Assembly (NCBI RefSeq): GCF_019075875.1
Contig: NZ_JAHOOZ010000001.1
Location: 1,178,001-1,242,000, forward strand
Direction of reading: 5' to 3'
DNA length: 64,000 bases
DNA from: Novosphingobium sp. G106
Lineage (GTDB): Bacteria; Pseudomonadota; Alphaproteobacteria; Sphingomonadales; Sphingomonadaceae
Every line of letters begins with the position of its first letter. The stretch's first letter is position 1. The notes beneath the pieces are model-generated. The model saw only the letters and a list, made by a program, of their open reading frames with translations, was not told the origin of the DNA and did no database searches. Below are positions 25,679 through 34,554 of this stretch, piece by piece. The position numbers and the translations under genes were made by a program.

Positions 25679-26608
25679 TCATGGGCTCTCGCGCACGCCA
25701 ATACCCTCTCGTGCGATCCGTGCTATGGCCTCTTCCACGACGCTGACCTGCCGGCGCGAAGTCTGATGTCCCTTGCGCGCAGCGAGGAAGATTTCGATCC
25801 TCACAGGAGGATCGACGATCGGCCAACAGCCGAGGGAGCCGTCGGTCAGTTCTTGCCGAAAGTAACATTGCGGGAGCACGGCGTAGCCCATGCCTTCCCG
25901 CGCAAGATCCCTAGCCAATCGCGAAGCGTCTGCTTCGAAGCAGATGTTCACCTTGGCATTCGCGCGTCTGACGACATCATTCACCGCCCCTCTGATTCCC
26001 ATGTGATGCGAAGGGACGATTAGCGGTAACTTCATCGCGTCTTTGAGCGACACGCCCTGTCGATCGGCCAGTTGCCCGTTGCGCAGCCCAGCGAGCGCCA
26101 AGGGCAACGAGACTACCTTTCTCTCCTGGATCTGATCGTTACGCGACGTTTCTTCCAAGAGGGCGAAATCGACCATGCCCCTGTTCAACCAGTCGATCAG
26201 CCCCCCGGTCGGGCCTTCGATCAGGCGAAATTTCATATGGGGAAAGGCGTGGGCGAGACCGACTGCCATGGGCCGCGCCAAAATGTCGGCCAGGCTTGGC
26301 GGCATGCCTACCGCGAAATTGGCCTCGACCAGGGCCGGCAAAGTACGGATGTTCTGGAGCGCAAGCTCCATCTCGCGCAACGGGCCCGCAACCGCCGAAT
26401 GCAGGTATTCGCCCTCGTCTGTCAGCCGCATCCCGTGCGCGGTACGGCTGAACAGGGTGACCCCGAGCTCTTCCTCGAGCAAGCGCATCTGCCGGCTCAG
26501 AGCCGACTGGGCCACGCGTACCATGCCCGCCGCCTTGGTCAGCGATCCGTCTTCCGCGATCCGAACGAAGTAACTGAGCCTCCTGATTTCCAACCTTGCC
26601 TCCGTCAA
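25679..26608 (-). CDS. LysR family transcriptional regulator
   Basis: 309-aa regulator with the LysR winged helix at residues about 8-65 (GSLTKAAGMVRVAQSALSRQ then LEEELGVTLFSRT). A periplasmic-binding-protein-like effector domain follows, with EGPTGGLIDWLNRGMVDFAL and LIVPSHHMGIRGAVND. It resembles the nitrogen assimilation Nac/Cbl branch in the HTH, but the effector is unknown. It is divergent from the SnoaL-LLM-dehydrogenase-TIM operon 129 bp away, the standard arrangement for a LysR activator of a catabolic operon. TTTGATATATTGAAAT near 26625 is AT-rich and could hold its site. Confidence 0.9.
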   Translation of the reverse strand: MTEARLEIRRLSYFVRIAEDGSLTKAAGMVRVAQSALSRQMRLLEEELGVTLFSRTAHGMRLTDEGEYLHSAVAGPLREMELALQNIRTLPALVEANFAVGMPPSLADILARPMAVGLAHAFPHMKFRLIEGPTGGLIDWLNRGMVDFALLEETSRNDQIQERKVVSLPLALAGLRNGQLADRQGVSLKDAMKLPLIVPSHHMGIRGAVNDVVRRANAKVNICFEADASRLARDLAREGMGYAVLPQCYFRQELTDGSLGCWPIVDPPVRIEIFLAARKGHQTSRRQVSVVEEAIARIAREGIGVRESP

Positions 26609-26737
26609 GCTCGCCTATCTGATTTTGATATATTGAAATGCCGAAGATTGAAGTGGCGAGATAGGGTGATTTGCATGATCCTTGTGCCAATGTCGCGCTC
26701 GGATCGGGGACCGGACGATTTGCGGAAGGGAATAGGA

Positions 26738-27228
26738 ATGGCAAACTTGCAGGAAGTGTCCGATCGACAGGACATCACCGATCAAATCTACCGCTATTGC
26801 GGGCGATGGATCGCGTCGATCACGAACTGGGCTATTCGATCTGGCACGAGGATGGCACGGCTGACTACGGTCACAATTTCCAGGGCACTGGCCGTGGCTT
26901 TGTCGACAATGTATGCCGGCAACACGCGGGTTTGCAGCAGCATTCGCACCAGGTGTCGAACATCATCATCGAACTCGACGGGGACCGCGCCGGCAGCGAA
27001 GCCTATGTTACCGCCACCCTGCGCATGCCGCGCGAAGGCCGGATGATGCAGATGACGGTGATCAGCCGATACGTCGACACCTGGTCGCGCCGGAATGGAC
27101 GCTGGGCGATCGATCATCGCATCGCAGTGATGGAAATGGACGAGATACGCGAAGTGACCCCGATGATGGAGCATGATCGGGCGCGTCGCGACCGAACCGA
27201 TCCCAGCTACGGCGTGCTGAAAGTCTGA
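26738..27228 (+). pseudogene. SnoaL-like (NTF2-fold) protein with a one-base frameshift
   Basis: The start ATG at 26738 follows a GGAAGGG site and reads MANLQEVSDRQDITDQIYRY, the typical N-terminal helix of SnoaL-like polyketide-cyclase-fold proteins. At about 26800 the frame must move back one base to continue as RAMDRVDHELGYSIWHEDG and on to WAIDHRIAVMEMDE. Restoring one C after TGC gives a 163-aa protein of normal family length. The fold serves as hydratase, isomerase or dehydratase; the His-Asp pairs are present. It ends one base before the next gene, at the head of a four-gene operon. Sequencing error is a likely cause. Confidence 0.78.
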
Positions 27229-27229
27229 A

Positions 27230-28231
27230 ATGACCCCGATCAACACAACCGTATCGTTCGATATGCGCTCGCCAGACTGGGCAACGCCCACGGCGAAGCT
27301 CTATGCCGAAGCGCTCGACATGGCGGCCTTTGCCGACGAGATCGGCGTCGATCGCATAGGTCTCATGGAGCATCACGGCTCCGAAGACGGCTATCTGCCG
27401 CAGCCCTTTGTCATGGCGGGCGGGGTCGCGGCACGCACCAAACGCTGCACCATCGGCCTTGGCGCGGTGATCCTGCCGCTGCACGATCCGGTAAAGCTCG
27501 CCGAACAGATGGCACTTGTCGATCTGATGTCGAACGGACGGCTCCAGGTGATTTTCGGGGCGGGCTATGTCCCTTTCGAATTCGCCATGTTCGGCACGTC
27601 GCTGAAAGATCGCGGACGCTTGCTCGATGAGGGCATCGACATAATCCTGCGCGCGCTGCGCGGCGAACGCTTCGAGGCAAACGGGCGCCCGGTGTTCGTC
27701 CGCCCGCTGCCCGTGCAGAAGCCCGAGGACATTGTCTTCGTCGGCGGTGGGGTTCCGGCATCTGCCAAACGCGCCGCGAAGTTCGGCGTCGGCCTGGGGC
27801 CGATGCGCGCGGACATCATCCCCATCTACGAAGAGGAATGCCGCAAGCTGGGGCGGGAGCCGGGAAACTACAATCGTCCCTGCCACCAGCTTCCGGGGAT
27901 CATCATGCTATCGGATGATCCCGACCGGACCTGGTCGATCCTCGAGCCCCACGCCCTCCACGTCGTGCAGGAATATGCCAAGTGGGCGGCGGCGGAAGGC
28001 GATGGTTCCAATTCGCCGTTCAAGGGTCTCGACAACATCGATGCGCTCCGCCGTTCGGGCATGTTCGGGGTGTGGACGGTCGATGACCTCATCGCCAACG
28101 CCGACAAGGTCGAGGACCGCGGAACATTCGGATTTCAACCGCTAGTCGGCGGCTTTCCCCCCGAGGAGGGCTGGAAAAGCCTCGAACTGCTCAAGACTGC
28201 CATCCCCAAGCTCAAGGATCTTCCGCGATGA
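27230..28231 (+). CDS. LLM class flavin-dependent oxidoreductase (second of three)
   Basis: 333-aa luciferase-like protein. It starts MTPINTTVSFDMRSPDW one base after the SnoaL stop. Motifs: IGLMEHHGSEDGYLPQPF near residue 43, CTIGLGAVILPLHDPVKLAEQ near 80, LQVIFGAGYVPFEFAMFG near 105 and VFVGGGVPASAKRAA near 170. These match LLM enzymes that use reduced FMN, including type II Baeyer-Villiger-like oxygenases. The stop overlaps the zinc dehydrogenase start by 4 bases. It is fairly close in pattern to the LLM at 41.6 kb, suggesting a duplicated pair. Confidence 0.88.
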   Translation: MTPINTTVSFDMRSPDWATPTAKLYAEALDMAAFADEIGVDRIGLMEHHGSEDGYLPQPFVMAGGVAARTKRCTIGLGAVILPLHDPVKLAEQMALVDLMSNGRLQVIFGAGYVPFEFAMFGTSLKDRGRLLDEGIDIILRALRGERFEANGRPVFVRPLPVQKPEDIVFVGGGVPASAKRAAKFGVGLGPMRADIIPIYEEECRKLGREPGNYNRPCHQLPGIIMLSDDPDRTWSILEPHALHVVQEYAKWAAAEGDGSNSPFKGLDNIDALRRSGMFGVWTVDDLIANADKVEDRGTFGFQPLVGGFPPEEGWKSLELLKTAIPKLKDLPR

Positions 28232-29262
28232 AAGCTGCCTATATTCAGAACGGCAAAGTCGAAACCGGCACGTTCGACGACCCAGTCCCCAGCAAGGGAC
28301 AGGCGCTGGTTCGCACTCATAGCTGCGGCATGTGTGCTTCGGAGGCGCATTTCCTCCATGCCGGGCAGAACGTGATCGACCTGTCGCGCCAGTTTGGCGG
28401 GCCCTATGCCCAATTGAATTTCGATCGCCCGTTCGTGCCGGGTCACGAATACGTCGGGGAAGTGCTGGACTACGGCCCGGGCAGCGAACGCCGGGTCAAG
28501 GTCGGGCGCCGGGTCACGTCCGTGCCGATCATGCGCGCGGAAGGCTCGCACAAGGTCATCGGCTTTTCGCACGAATGCCCGGGTGGCTTTGGCGAACTGA
28601 TGCTGCTGGACGAAACCATGTTGCTCGAAGTCTCCGACAGCCTCGAGGATGATCTCGCCGCGATGATCGAGCCGCTTGCGGTCGGTCTCGAGCATGCCCG
28701 GCGGGGGAATCCGCGGCCGGACGACGTACCGCTGGTGCTGGGTTGCGGCGCGATCGGGCTCGGCGTGATCGCCGGATTGAAGCTGCTCGGCGCAGGACCG
28801 ATCGTCGCCGCCGATTTCCATCCCGGCCGCCGCGAACTGGCGATCCGCATGGGAGCCGACATTGCCATCGATCCGCGCGAGACCGATCCCTACGGCCCGC
28901 TTCCCGATCTCGGCGCCCGTCGCGTCAACCTCATCTACGAGAACGTGGGCCAGAAGGGCATGCTCGGCCGGATCGTTGCCGCGGCGCCGTTCGACGGACG
29001 CATCGTCATGGGCGGCTACTGCATGGAGGAGGAGGCGATGTTCGTCTTCGCTGCCCAGAACAAGCGCCTCAACATCCAGTTCGCCGGTGGGGAGGAGCCG
29101 CAGGACATGGACCTCGCAATGCGCGCCATCGCTGATGGCCGCATCGACGTACGCAGCTGGCTGGGCGAACGGATCGGCATATCCGGCGTGGCCGATGCCA
29201 TGGCGAAGATGTCCGGACCGGAGGCGCCGGTGCGTTCAGTCGTTGACCCACGACTGCTGTGA
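28228..29262 (+). CDS. Zinc-binding dehydrogenase (MDR family), no structural zinc lobe
   Basis: 344-aa medium-chain dehydrogenase. Catalytic zinc ligands are suggested by CGMCASEAH near residue 34 and PGHEYVGEV near 71; the nucleotide loop is VLGCGAIGLGV near 172. The four-cysteine structural zinc lobe of classic alcohol dehydrogenases is missing (that region reads SVPIMRAEGSHKVIGFSHE). It overlaps the LLM gene by 4 bases and lies 10 bp before the TIM-barrel gene. It probably oxidises an alcohol made by, or feeding, the flavin oxygenase; this is inferred from context. Confidence 0.88.
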   Translation: MKAAYIQNGKVETGTFDDPVPSKGQALVRTHSCGMCASEAHFLHAGQNVIDLSRQFGGPYAQLNFDRPFVPGHEYVGEVLDYGPGSERRVKVGRRVTSVPIMRAEGSHKVIGFSHECPGGFGELMLLDETMLLEVSDSLEDDLAAMIEPLAVGLEHARRGNPRPDDVPLVLGCGAIGLGVIAGLKLLGAGPIVAADFHPGRRELAIRMGADIAIDPRETDPYGPLPDLGARRVNLIYENVGQKGMLGRIVAAAPFDGRIVMGGYCMEEEAMFVFAAQNKRLNIQFAGGEEPQDMDLAMRAIADGRIDVRSWLGERIGISGVADAMAKMSGPEAPVRSVVDPRLL

Positions 29263-29272
29263 GATTGGTATA

Positions 29273-30091
29273 ATGAAGGGAGCTGCCAATCGTCTCGGCA
29301 TCGAGCTGCTCAGCACGTTCGGCATGCCGCCGCTGGAATTCGTGCCGCTCGTCAGCGATCTCGGCTGCCGGAACCTGTCCATCGGCCTGACGGGCCTGCC
29401 GATGATCGATTGCGGTTATCCGGAGTGGTCTTTGCGGGACGATGCCAGGCTGCGCGGGGCCTTCATCGCCGCGCTGCGGGAGCATGGCGTCGGCATCTCG
29501 CAGGGCGAAGGTTTCCTCGTTCGCTCTGGAACATCGGTCACAAATTTCGCTGGCGATCTGGACCTGATGGCCGAAATGGGCGCTCTAGCCGTCGGCACGG
29601 CGGGGATGGAGCCGGACGAATCCCGCGCGTTCGACGAGTTTGCTGTGTTGGCCGAAATAGCCGGCGACCGGGGCCTTGCCGTCCATCTTGAATTCGTTCC
29701 GGGCCTTTCTGTCAGCGACCTGGCGTCCGCGCTCGCCGTCGTCGAGCATGTTGGCCGGCGAGATTTTCGCGTCATGATCGACGCCATGCATTTCTTTCGT
29801 TCCGGCGGCACCATCGCGCAACTGTCTGCAGTCGATCCCGCGAAGATTGGTTATGTCCAGCTATGCGACGCCCCCTTGGCGGCCGCGCAACCTGAATACA
29901 TGACCGAGGCCATGACCGCCCGGTGTCTTCCCGGCGAGGGACAGCTGCCCCTTGCCGACCTCATTCGCGCCTTGCCAAACGACATCCCTATTGGCCTTGA
30001 GATCCCCAACTTCGCCGCCACGAGCGAACCCGGCTGGCAAGACAGGTGGCTGCGAAAGGCGGTCGAGGCGGCACGCTCCCTTGGCGCATAG
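29273..30091 (+). CDS. Second sugar phosphate isomerase/epimerase-like TIM barrel
   Basis: 272-aa TIM-barrel protein beginning MKGAANRLGIELLSTFGMPP. Metal-site segments: VHLEFVPGLSVSD near residue 140 (Glu), FRVMIDAMHFFRSGG near 165 (Asp, His), IGYVQLCDAP near 195 and IPIGLEIPNFAA near 240 (Glu). The order matches the family seen at 23.9 kb, but the two are diverged. The open frame extends far upstream inside the dehydrogenase gene; the ATG 10 bp after that stop is the sensible start. It is last in the SnoaL-LLM-dehydrogenase unit. A role as ring hydrolase or isomerase on a non-sugar compound is possible. Confidence 0.82.
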   Translation: MKGAANRLGIELLSTFGMPPLEFVPLVSDLGCRNLSIGLTGLPMIDCGYPEWSLRDDARLRGAFIAALREHGVGISQGEGFLVRSGTSVTNFAGDLDLMAEMGALAVGTAGMEPDESRAFDEFAVLAEIAGDRGLAVHLEFVPGLSVSDLASALAVVEHVGRRDFRVMIDAMHFFRSGGTIAQLSAVDPAKIGYVQLCDAPLAAAQPEYMTEAMTARCLPGEGQLPLADLIRALPNDIPIGLEIPNFAATSEPGWQDRWLRKAVEAARSLGA

Positions 30092-30131
30092 GGCATGCGG
30101 CCTGGCTACGTCCGATAAGGCGGCAGATTGA

Positions 30132-30692
30132 TTACGCGGGCTTGATCGGTCTCAGCGCCAGACGTTCGATGGCTTCTGCCACCCATTCCGCAGGCTGCGG
30201 CTGATCCTGCTCGATCCACCAGCTCAGTATCTCGATGATCGTGCTCACCGCCGTGCGCACGCCGAGATCCGCGGTCAGCCAGGCTTGCGGGGCAGGATGC
30301 ACATCAGCGAGTTCCTGCGAAATCTTCAAGAACTCGCGGCGAATGGCGGGAGCCGCGCCGCCCCCGAGAAGGATCGACCACAAACGACGACTCTCATCGA
30401 CATGCCGGCACAGGGCGATGCATGCCCCAAGGCTGTCTTCGGCCGCCATTCCGGGCCGGGTTAGCGAGAGAAGATCATGCAATTCCTGCGAGGCGATCGC
30501 TTCAAGCAGCGCTTCCTTCGTGCCGTACTGACGAAAGAACGTCGAATAACCGATCCCGGCCTCCGCGGTGAGATCACGCGCCGAAATCGCTTCGAAGGGC
30601 TTACGTTCCAGCAGCGCCAACAAAGCTTCGCTCAAGGCGACACGGCTCCGCAAGGCCCGCGGATCCTCGCTCGTTGACAGCCTTCCCGACAT
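30132..30692 (-). CDS. TetR/AcrR family transcriptional regulator (second)
   Basis: 186-aa regulator. The helix-turn-helix reads ISARDLTAEAGIGYSTFFRQY at residues about 35-56 and is followed by GTKEALLEAIASQE, as in TetR proteins. ATG 30692 is preferred to GTG 30707 because an inverted repeat (AACTA ... TAGTT, 30695-30714) then lies upstream of the gene and could be its operator. It is divergent from the serine hydrolase gene, 85 bp apart, and likely controls it. No effector can be read from the C-terminal half. Confidence 0.82.
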   Translation of the reverse strand: MSGRLSTSEDPRALRSRVALSEALLALLERKPFEAISARDLTAEAGIGYSTFFRQYGTKEALLEAIASQELHDLLSLTRPGMAAEDSLGACIALCRHVDESRRLWSILLGGGAAPAIRREFLKISQELADVHPAPQAWLTADLGVRTAVSTIIEILSWWIEQDQPQPAEWVAEAIERLALRPIKPA

Positions 30693-30694
30693 CC

Positions 30695-30738
30695 AACTAT
30701 GACCCACAGTAGTTCAAAGATTCGCAAGCCGAATAGCA
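30695..30738. promoter_or_regulatory. Two short inverted repeats between TetR and serine hydrolase
   Basis: AACTA and TAGTT form 5-bp arms with a 10-base gap at 30695-30714. Another inverted repeat, ATTCG-CAAGC-CGAAT, lies shortly after (about 30719-30733). Both are in the 85-bp divergent space and are reasonable TetR operator candidates; short arms make chance occurrence possible. Confidence 0.3.
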
Positions 30739-30777
30739 CGAAGCCTCATGCGGCATAAGAACGAACGGGAGGTGGAC

Positions 30778-32088
30778 ATGGGTCTGGCATTGAAGGTGGG
30801 ATTGGGGGCACTGATCATGGCATTGTCGACGGGAATTGCAGGCGCAAAAGAGGCAACCAGCGGGCCTCAGCCCGAAGCGCTGGGCTTCTCTTCCGAGCGC
30901 TTGGAGCGGCTCGACGCGGCGATGAAGGCCGAAGTGGATCAAGGCCGCTATCCCGGTGTGAGCGTTCTGGTTCTGCGTCACGGCAAAATCGTCTTCGATC
31001 GCCGTTACGGGTTCCAGTCCATCGAGAAGCACACGCCGCTCGCGGCCGACACGATTTTCCGCATTGCATCGATGACCAAGCCCATCGCCGGGATCGCACT
31101 GATGATCCTGTTCGAGGAAGGCAAGTGGCAGCTCGACGACCCCATATCAAAGTTCGTTCCCGAATTCGCCGATCTCAAGGTCAAGACCGCGGCGGGTCTC
31201 GTCGCCCCCGACCATCCGCCGACGATGCGCGAACTCGTAACCAGCACTGCGGGATTCCCTGGCGGCTTTCCCCTCAACTCCTCGTTTCCCGATCTCGACG
31301 AGACCTATGCCAAGGCCGGCCTGCACGAAGGCACCTTGAACGCTATGGCTGGCAAGCTCGCCAAATTGCCGCTGGAATCGCAGCCTGGGGCGAAGTTCCG
31401 CTATGGCATCCAGCACGATATCCAGGGTCTCGTGGTCGAACGCATCTCTGGCATGACTTTCGACCGCTTTCTTCAGGACCGTCTCTTTGCTCCGCTCGGG
31501 ATGGTCGACACGGGTTTCCATATCCCCGATTCGAAGCGCGACCGACTTGCCACGCTCTATGGCTACGACAAGGCCATGAAGCTCGCGGCCACGCCCTTCC
31601 AGGGATCGATGCCAGCCTCCGACGTTATCAACCCGGCGTTTTTCTCAGGTGCGGGCGGTCTATACTCGACAGCAAAGGACTATGAGCGCCTGCTGCGCAT
31701 GCTGGCAAACGGTGGCGAGCTCGACGGCAAACGCATCCTCGCGCCTTCGTCCGTACGATTGATGATGAGCGACATGCTGCCCGAGGGCGTGAAGCTAAGG
31801 TTTGCCCAGCAGGTCGAAGGGGTCGGCTACGGCGTCGATCTCGGCATCGTGCTCGATCCGGCGCGCGCCTCCTTCAATGGCGGGACAATCGGCAAAGGCA
31901 GTGTTTTCTGGACGGGCGCGCATGGGACCTGGTTCTGGATCGATCCGCAGAACGACGTGATCGTGCTGGGCATGACCCAACTCGCCTTTTCGGCCGCTCT
32001 GCATATGGGCATGCCCTATCCCGCGGACGACCTGCGGGCGATATCGCGCTCGCTGGTCTACCAGGCGCTCGTCGACGAGAAACGCTGA
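30778..32088 (+). CDS. Exported serine hydrolase (beta-lactamase/EstB family)
   Basis: 436-aa hydrolase of the class C beta-lactamase fold. ATG 30778 has GGGAGG 6 bases upstream and begins a signal peptide (MGLALKVGLGALIMALSTG ... AGA). The nucleophile motif SMTK (SxxK) is in FRIASMTKPIAG near residue 100; a Tyr is in KFRYGIQ near 215, where penicillin-binding enzymes have YxN, and a late GAHGTWFW replaces KTG. The pattern favours an esterase (EstB type) acting in the periplasm over a true beta-lactamase. It is divergent from a TetR gene. The substrate may be an ester taken up with the cluster's other compounds. Confidence 0.88.
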   Translation: MGLALKVGLGALIMALSTGIAGAKEATSGPQPEALGFSSERLERLDAAMKAEVDQGRYPGVSVLVLRHGKIVFDRRYGFQSIEKHTPLAADTIFRIASMTKPIAGIALMILFEEGKWQLDDPISKFVPEFADLKVKTAAGLVAPDHPPTMRELVTSTAGFPGGFPLNSSFPDLDETYAKAGLHEGTLNAMAGKLAKLPLESQPGAKFRYGIQHDIQGLVVERISGMTFDRFLQDRLFAPLGMVDTGFHIPDSKRDRLATLYGYDKAMKLAATPFQGSMPASDVINPAFFSGAGGLYSTAKDYERLLRMLANGGELDGKRILAPSSVRLMMSDMLPEGVKLRFAQQVEGVGYGVDLGIVLDPARASFNGGTIGKGSVFWTGAHGTWFWIDPQNDVIVLGMTQLAFSAALHMGMPYPADDLRAISRSLVYQALVDEKR

Positions 32089-32159
32089 CCTCGAGACGCA
32101 ATCTGAATGCGCTGCGGAACTCTCAATTGCCGTGTCAGCCGTTCCGCATCTCTTCTCGA

Positions 32160-32963
32160 TCAAACACCACCGCTGACGCGCAGCAGTTGTCCCGTGACGT
32201 ACTTGCTCGCATCCGACGCGAGGTAAAGCAGCGCGAAGCCGATGTCGCTGGGCTCGCCGGTCAGTCCTAGCGGCGACATGGCGCGCATCTGCGTCAGCAC
32301 GGTTTCCCGCTTCTCGGCATCCACCCGGCCGGCTTCGTCACGGTACATGCTTGTATTGATCGGCGTGTCGATCCAGCCGGGCACCACCGCATTGACCCGC
32401 ACGCCGAATGCGCCGAATTCCTTGGCGCAGACCCGCGTGAGCTGGTTCACTCCCGCCTTTGCCATGCCATAGACCGAAAGCGTCGGGACCGGGCTGTCGC
32501 CCGCGGTGGACGACACGTTGAGGATCGTGCCCCCGCGCCCCTGCGCCTGCATAGCGCGGCCGGCCGCGGCACAGCCCCAATAGGTTCCCATCATGTTGAT
32601 CGCGATTACGCGCTCGGCCGCCTCGCGACTGGCTTCGGTGACACCTGCCCACAGCGTGATGCCCGCCGAGTTGATCCAGATGTCGACGCTGCCGGCTTGA
32701 CGCGGCGCCGCATCCGCCAGCGCTTCTACAGCGTCGCGGTCAGCCACATCGACACGGTGGACGAAGACGTCCCGGCCCGCCTGACGGACCAGCGTGGCGG
32801 TTTCCTCAAGCCCCGCCGCATCGAGGTCGGCGAGGACCACATGTGCGCCAGCCCGCGCAAACAGCCGCGCCGCCTCGCGTCCTAGGCCCGAAGCGGCCCC
32901 AGTGACCACCGCGACCCGTCCGTCCAGCGAGAATGCGCGAGCAATTTCGTCATCCAGTACCAT
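32160..32963 (-). CDS. SDR family oxidoreductase (classical)
   Basis: 267-aa classical short-chain dehydrogenase. Cofactor loop TGAASGLGREAA near residue 21, NSAGIT near 97, active-site Ser in NVSSTAGDS and YGMAKAG (Tyr, Lys) near 165, then PGWIDTPINTSM. The Asp in VLADLDAAG after strand 2 favours NAD over NADP. It starts 11 bp after the P450 stop, so the pair forms an operon in which the P450 would make an alcohol that this enzyme oxidises to a ketone or aldehyde (inference). Confidence 0.9.
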   Translation of the reverse strand: MVLDDEIARAFSLDGRVAVVTGAASGLGREAARLFARAGAHVVLADLDAAGLEETATLVRQAGRDVFVHRVDVADRDAVEALADAAPRQAGSVDIWINSAGITLWAGVTEASREAAERVIAINMMGTYWGCAAAGRAMQAQGRGGTILNVSSTAGDSPVPTLSVYGMAKAGVNQLTRVCAKEFGAFGVRVNAVVPGWIDTPINTSMYRDEAGRVDAEKRETVLTQMRAMSPLGLTGEPSDIGFALLYLASDASKYVTGQLLRVSGGV

Positions 32964-32974
32964 GGTCGATCCCC

Positions 32975-34231
32975 TCAGAGCGGCTTAAAGCGCAGGTGAA
33001 GCTGCTGGAGCGCGCGAAAGACGTAAGTCGGCATATAGGAGAAGCGGCGATCGCCTTCTGGACCGTGGTGTTCGGGGTTGAGTTCGATGGTGCCGAGCCG
33101 GTCGAGGATGCGCTCTAGACTGACACGCGTTTCGAGGCGGGCCAGGGCCGCGCCCGGGCAGGTATGTGGCCCGCGCCCGAAAGCGAGGTGATCCTTGGGC
33201 GACGGCCGTCCGAGACGAAACTCGGCGGGCCCGTCGAACTTGCGCGGATCGCGATTTACCGCCGCCGTCGTGATCATCACGGTTGTGCCTGGCGCCACGT
33301 TCACGCCACCGATCTCGGTCAGTTTGCGCGCGAGGCGAAAGGTCGATTTCACCGGGCCGCTATGGCGCAGGACCTCCTCGATGAATTCGGGGATGAGCGA
33401 GCGGTCGGCGCGCAGGCGAGCCTGCAATTCAGGCTGCTCCGCGATGATCCGCAGCGATGCGCCGAGCAGCGTCGCCGTGGTGTCCTGCCCTGCGCCGAAC
33501 AACAACGTCGCGACGCGTACGACGTCCATCGCCGTGGGCGTCGTACCGTCAGGGAACGTCGCGTTGGCAAGTTGCCCCATGATGTCGCCGCGCGGATCGC
33601 GCCGCCGCTCGTCGACGTAGCGCAGGAACGTTTCGACTCGGAACTCCATTGGATTGACGACGCTGGCTTCGGAACCTGCACCGATCTGCGCCGGTGCCCC
33701 TTCCATGTTCTTGCGGAAAGCGTCGCGGTCCTCTTCGGGCACCCCGAGCAGATCGGCGATCGCCAGGAGCGCAAAGGGACTGGCGAACTGCCGGACGAAC
33801 TCGCAGTGCCCGCTCGCGGCAAATTCGTCGATCAGCTGATCGGCAAGTTCCGTGATCGAGGCTTCCATTTCCTCGAGCCGGCGCGGCGTGAACAGCCGCA
33901 TCATTAGCGATCGCAAGGGTCCGTGCCTCGGCGGATCGAGCGTCAGCACTTCCTCGCCGAAGGGCATTTGCGGCCGGTGCTGCTCGATGAGGTCGCCAAT
34001 ATCGTCACTATGGGGTGCGAAGGGGATAGGCGGTAGCGGTCCGGTGACAGAATTGACCGCCGAGAGAGTGGTATTGTTGTTATGGACGGCAAGGGCTTCG
34101 TCATAACCGACGACCGCCACGACATTGTGCGCGGGCAGCGGCACGACTGTTCCGCGCCTGCGGAGATTCTCGAAATAGGGATAGGGATCCTCGACCAGCG
34201 AGAGGTCCATGAAAAAGTCGATCTCGTCCAC
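32975..34231 (-). CDS. Cytochrome P450 (second of three)
   Basis: 418-aa soluble P450. A GTG start at 34231 has GGGAGAGG 4 bases upstream; the open frame reaches 34519 but has no such site. Motifs: I-helix LLFGAGQDTTATL, K-helix ExxR in EEVLRHS, and heme loop LAFGRGPHTCPGAALAR with the Cys ligand near residue 365. The Pro after Cys (CPG) is frequent in bacterial class I P450s. It is divergent from an AraC regulator and co-transcribed with an SDR. Redox partners are not encoded nearby. Confidence 0.92.
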   Translation of the reverse strand: MDEIDFFMDLSLVEDPYPYFENLRRRGTVVPLPAHNVVAVVGYDEALAVHNNNTTLSAVNSVTGPLPPIPFAPHSDDIGDLIEQHRPQMPFGEEVLTLDPPRHGPLRSLMMRLFTPRRLEEMEASITELADQLIDEFAASGHCEFVRQFASPFALLAIADLLGVPEEDRDAFRKNMEGAPAQIGAGSEASVVNPMEFRVETFLRYVDERRRDPRGDIMGQLANATFPDGTTPTAMDVVRVATLLFGAGQDTTATLLGASLRIIAEQPELQARLRADRSLIPEFIEEVLRHSGPVKSTFRLARKLTEIGGVNVAPGTTVMITTAAVNRDPRKFDGPAEFRLGRPSPKDHLAFGRGPHTCPGAALARLETRVSLERILDRLGTIELNPEHHGPEGDRRFSYMPTYVFRALQQLHLRFKPL

Positions 34232-34554
34232 TCGCCTCTCCCGTTGCGCCCGGAAACGCAACCTTGTCGCCTGCTTCCTGCCGATGCTCAACCGAATGCT
34301 GCTTAGATCCGATAAATCTCCAAAATCGTCGGAATGGGCCGTAAGGGCGCAACCCAACCGATGACGGCTTTCTGGGAGAGAAATTGTTGCATTGAATTGC
34401 GGCTTGTTCGGCGAGAGCGACCAATCAATACGGTGCCCTCCCAGACAGACGCGCTTGCACCTGTCATCTCTTGACTTGGCATAGTTGCAGTAGCAGGCCG
34501 AGGCTTGGGCGCGAAACAAGCTCCGTAGGTAACGGCGGGAAGAGAGGCTGGCGC
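34232..34554. other. 323-bp divergent intergenic region, P450/AraC
   Basis: No gene is supported here. It must hold the promoters of the P450-SDR unit (leftward) and of the AraC gene (rightward). The only clear signal is the P450 ribosome-binding site next to 34231. The P450 frame stays open through most of it, but codon content and the lack of P450 N-terminal homology argue against coding. No strong inverted repeat was seen. Confidence 0.5.

Noticed and set aside
30778..32088. Reading the serine hydrolase as a beta-lactamase resistance gene
   Set aside because: The YxN and KTG motifs are not in beta-lactamase form and the gene is under local control in a catabolic block; an esterase is more likely.
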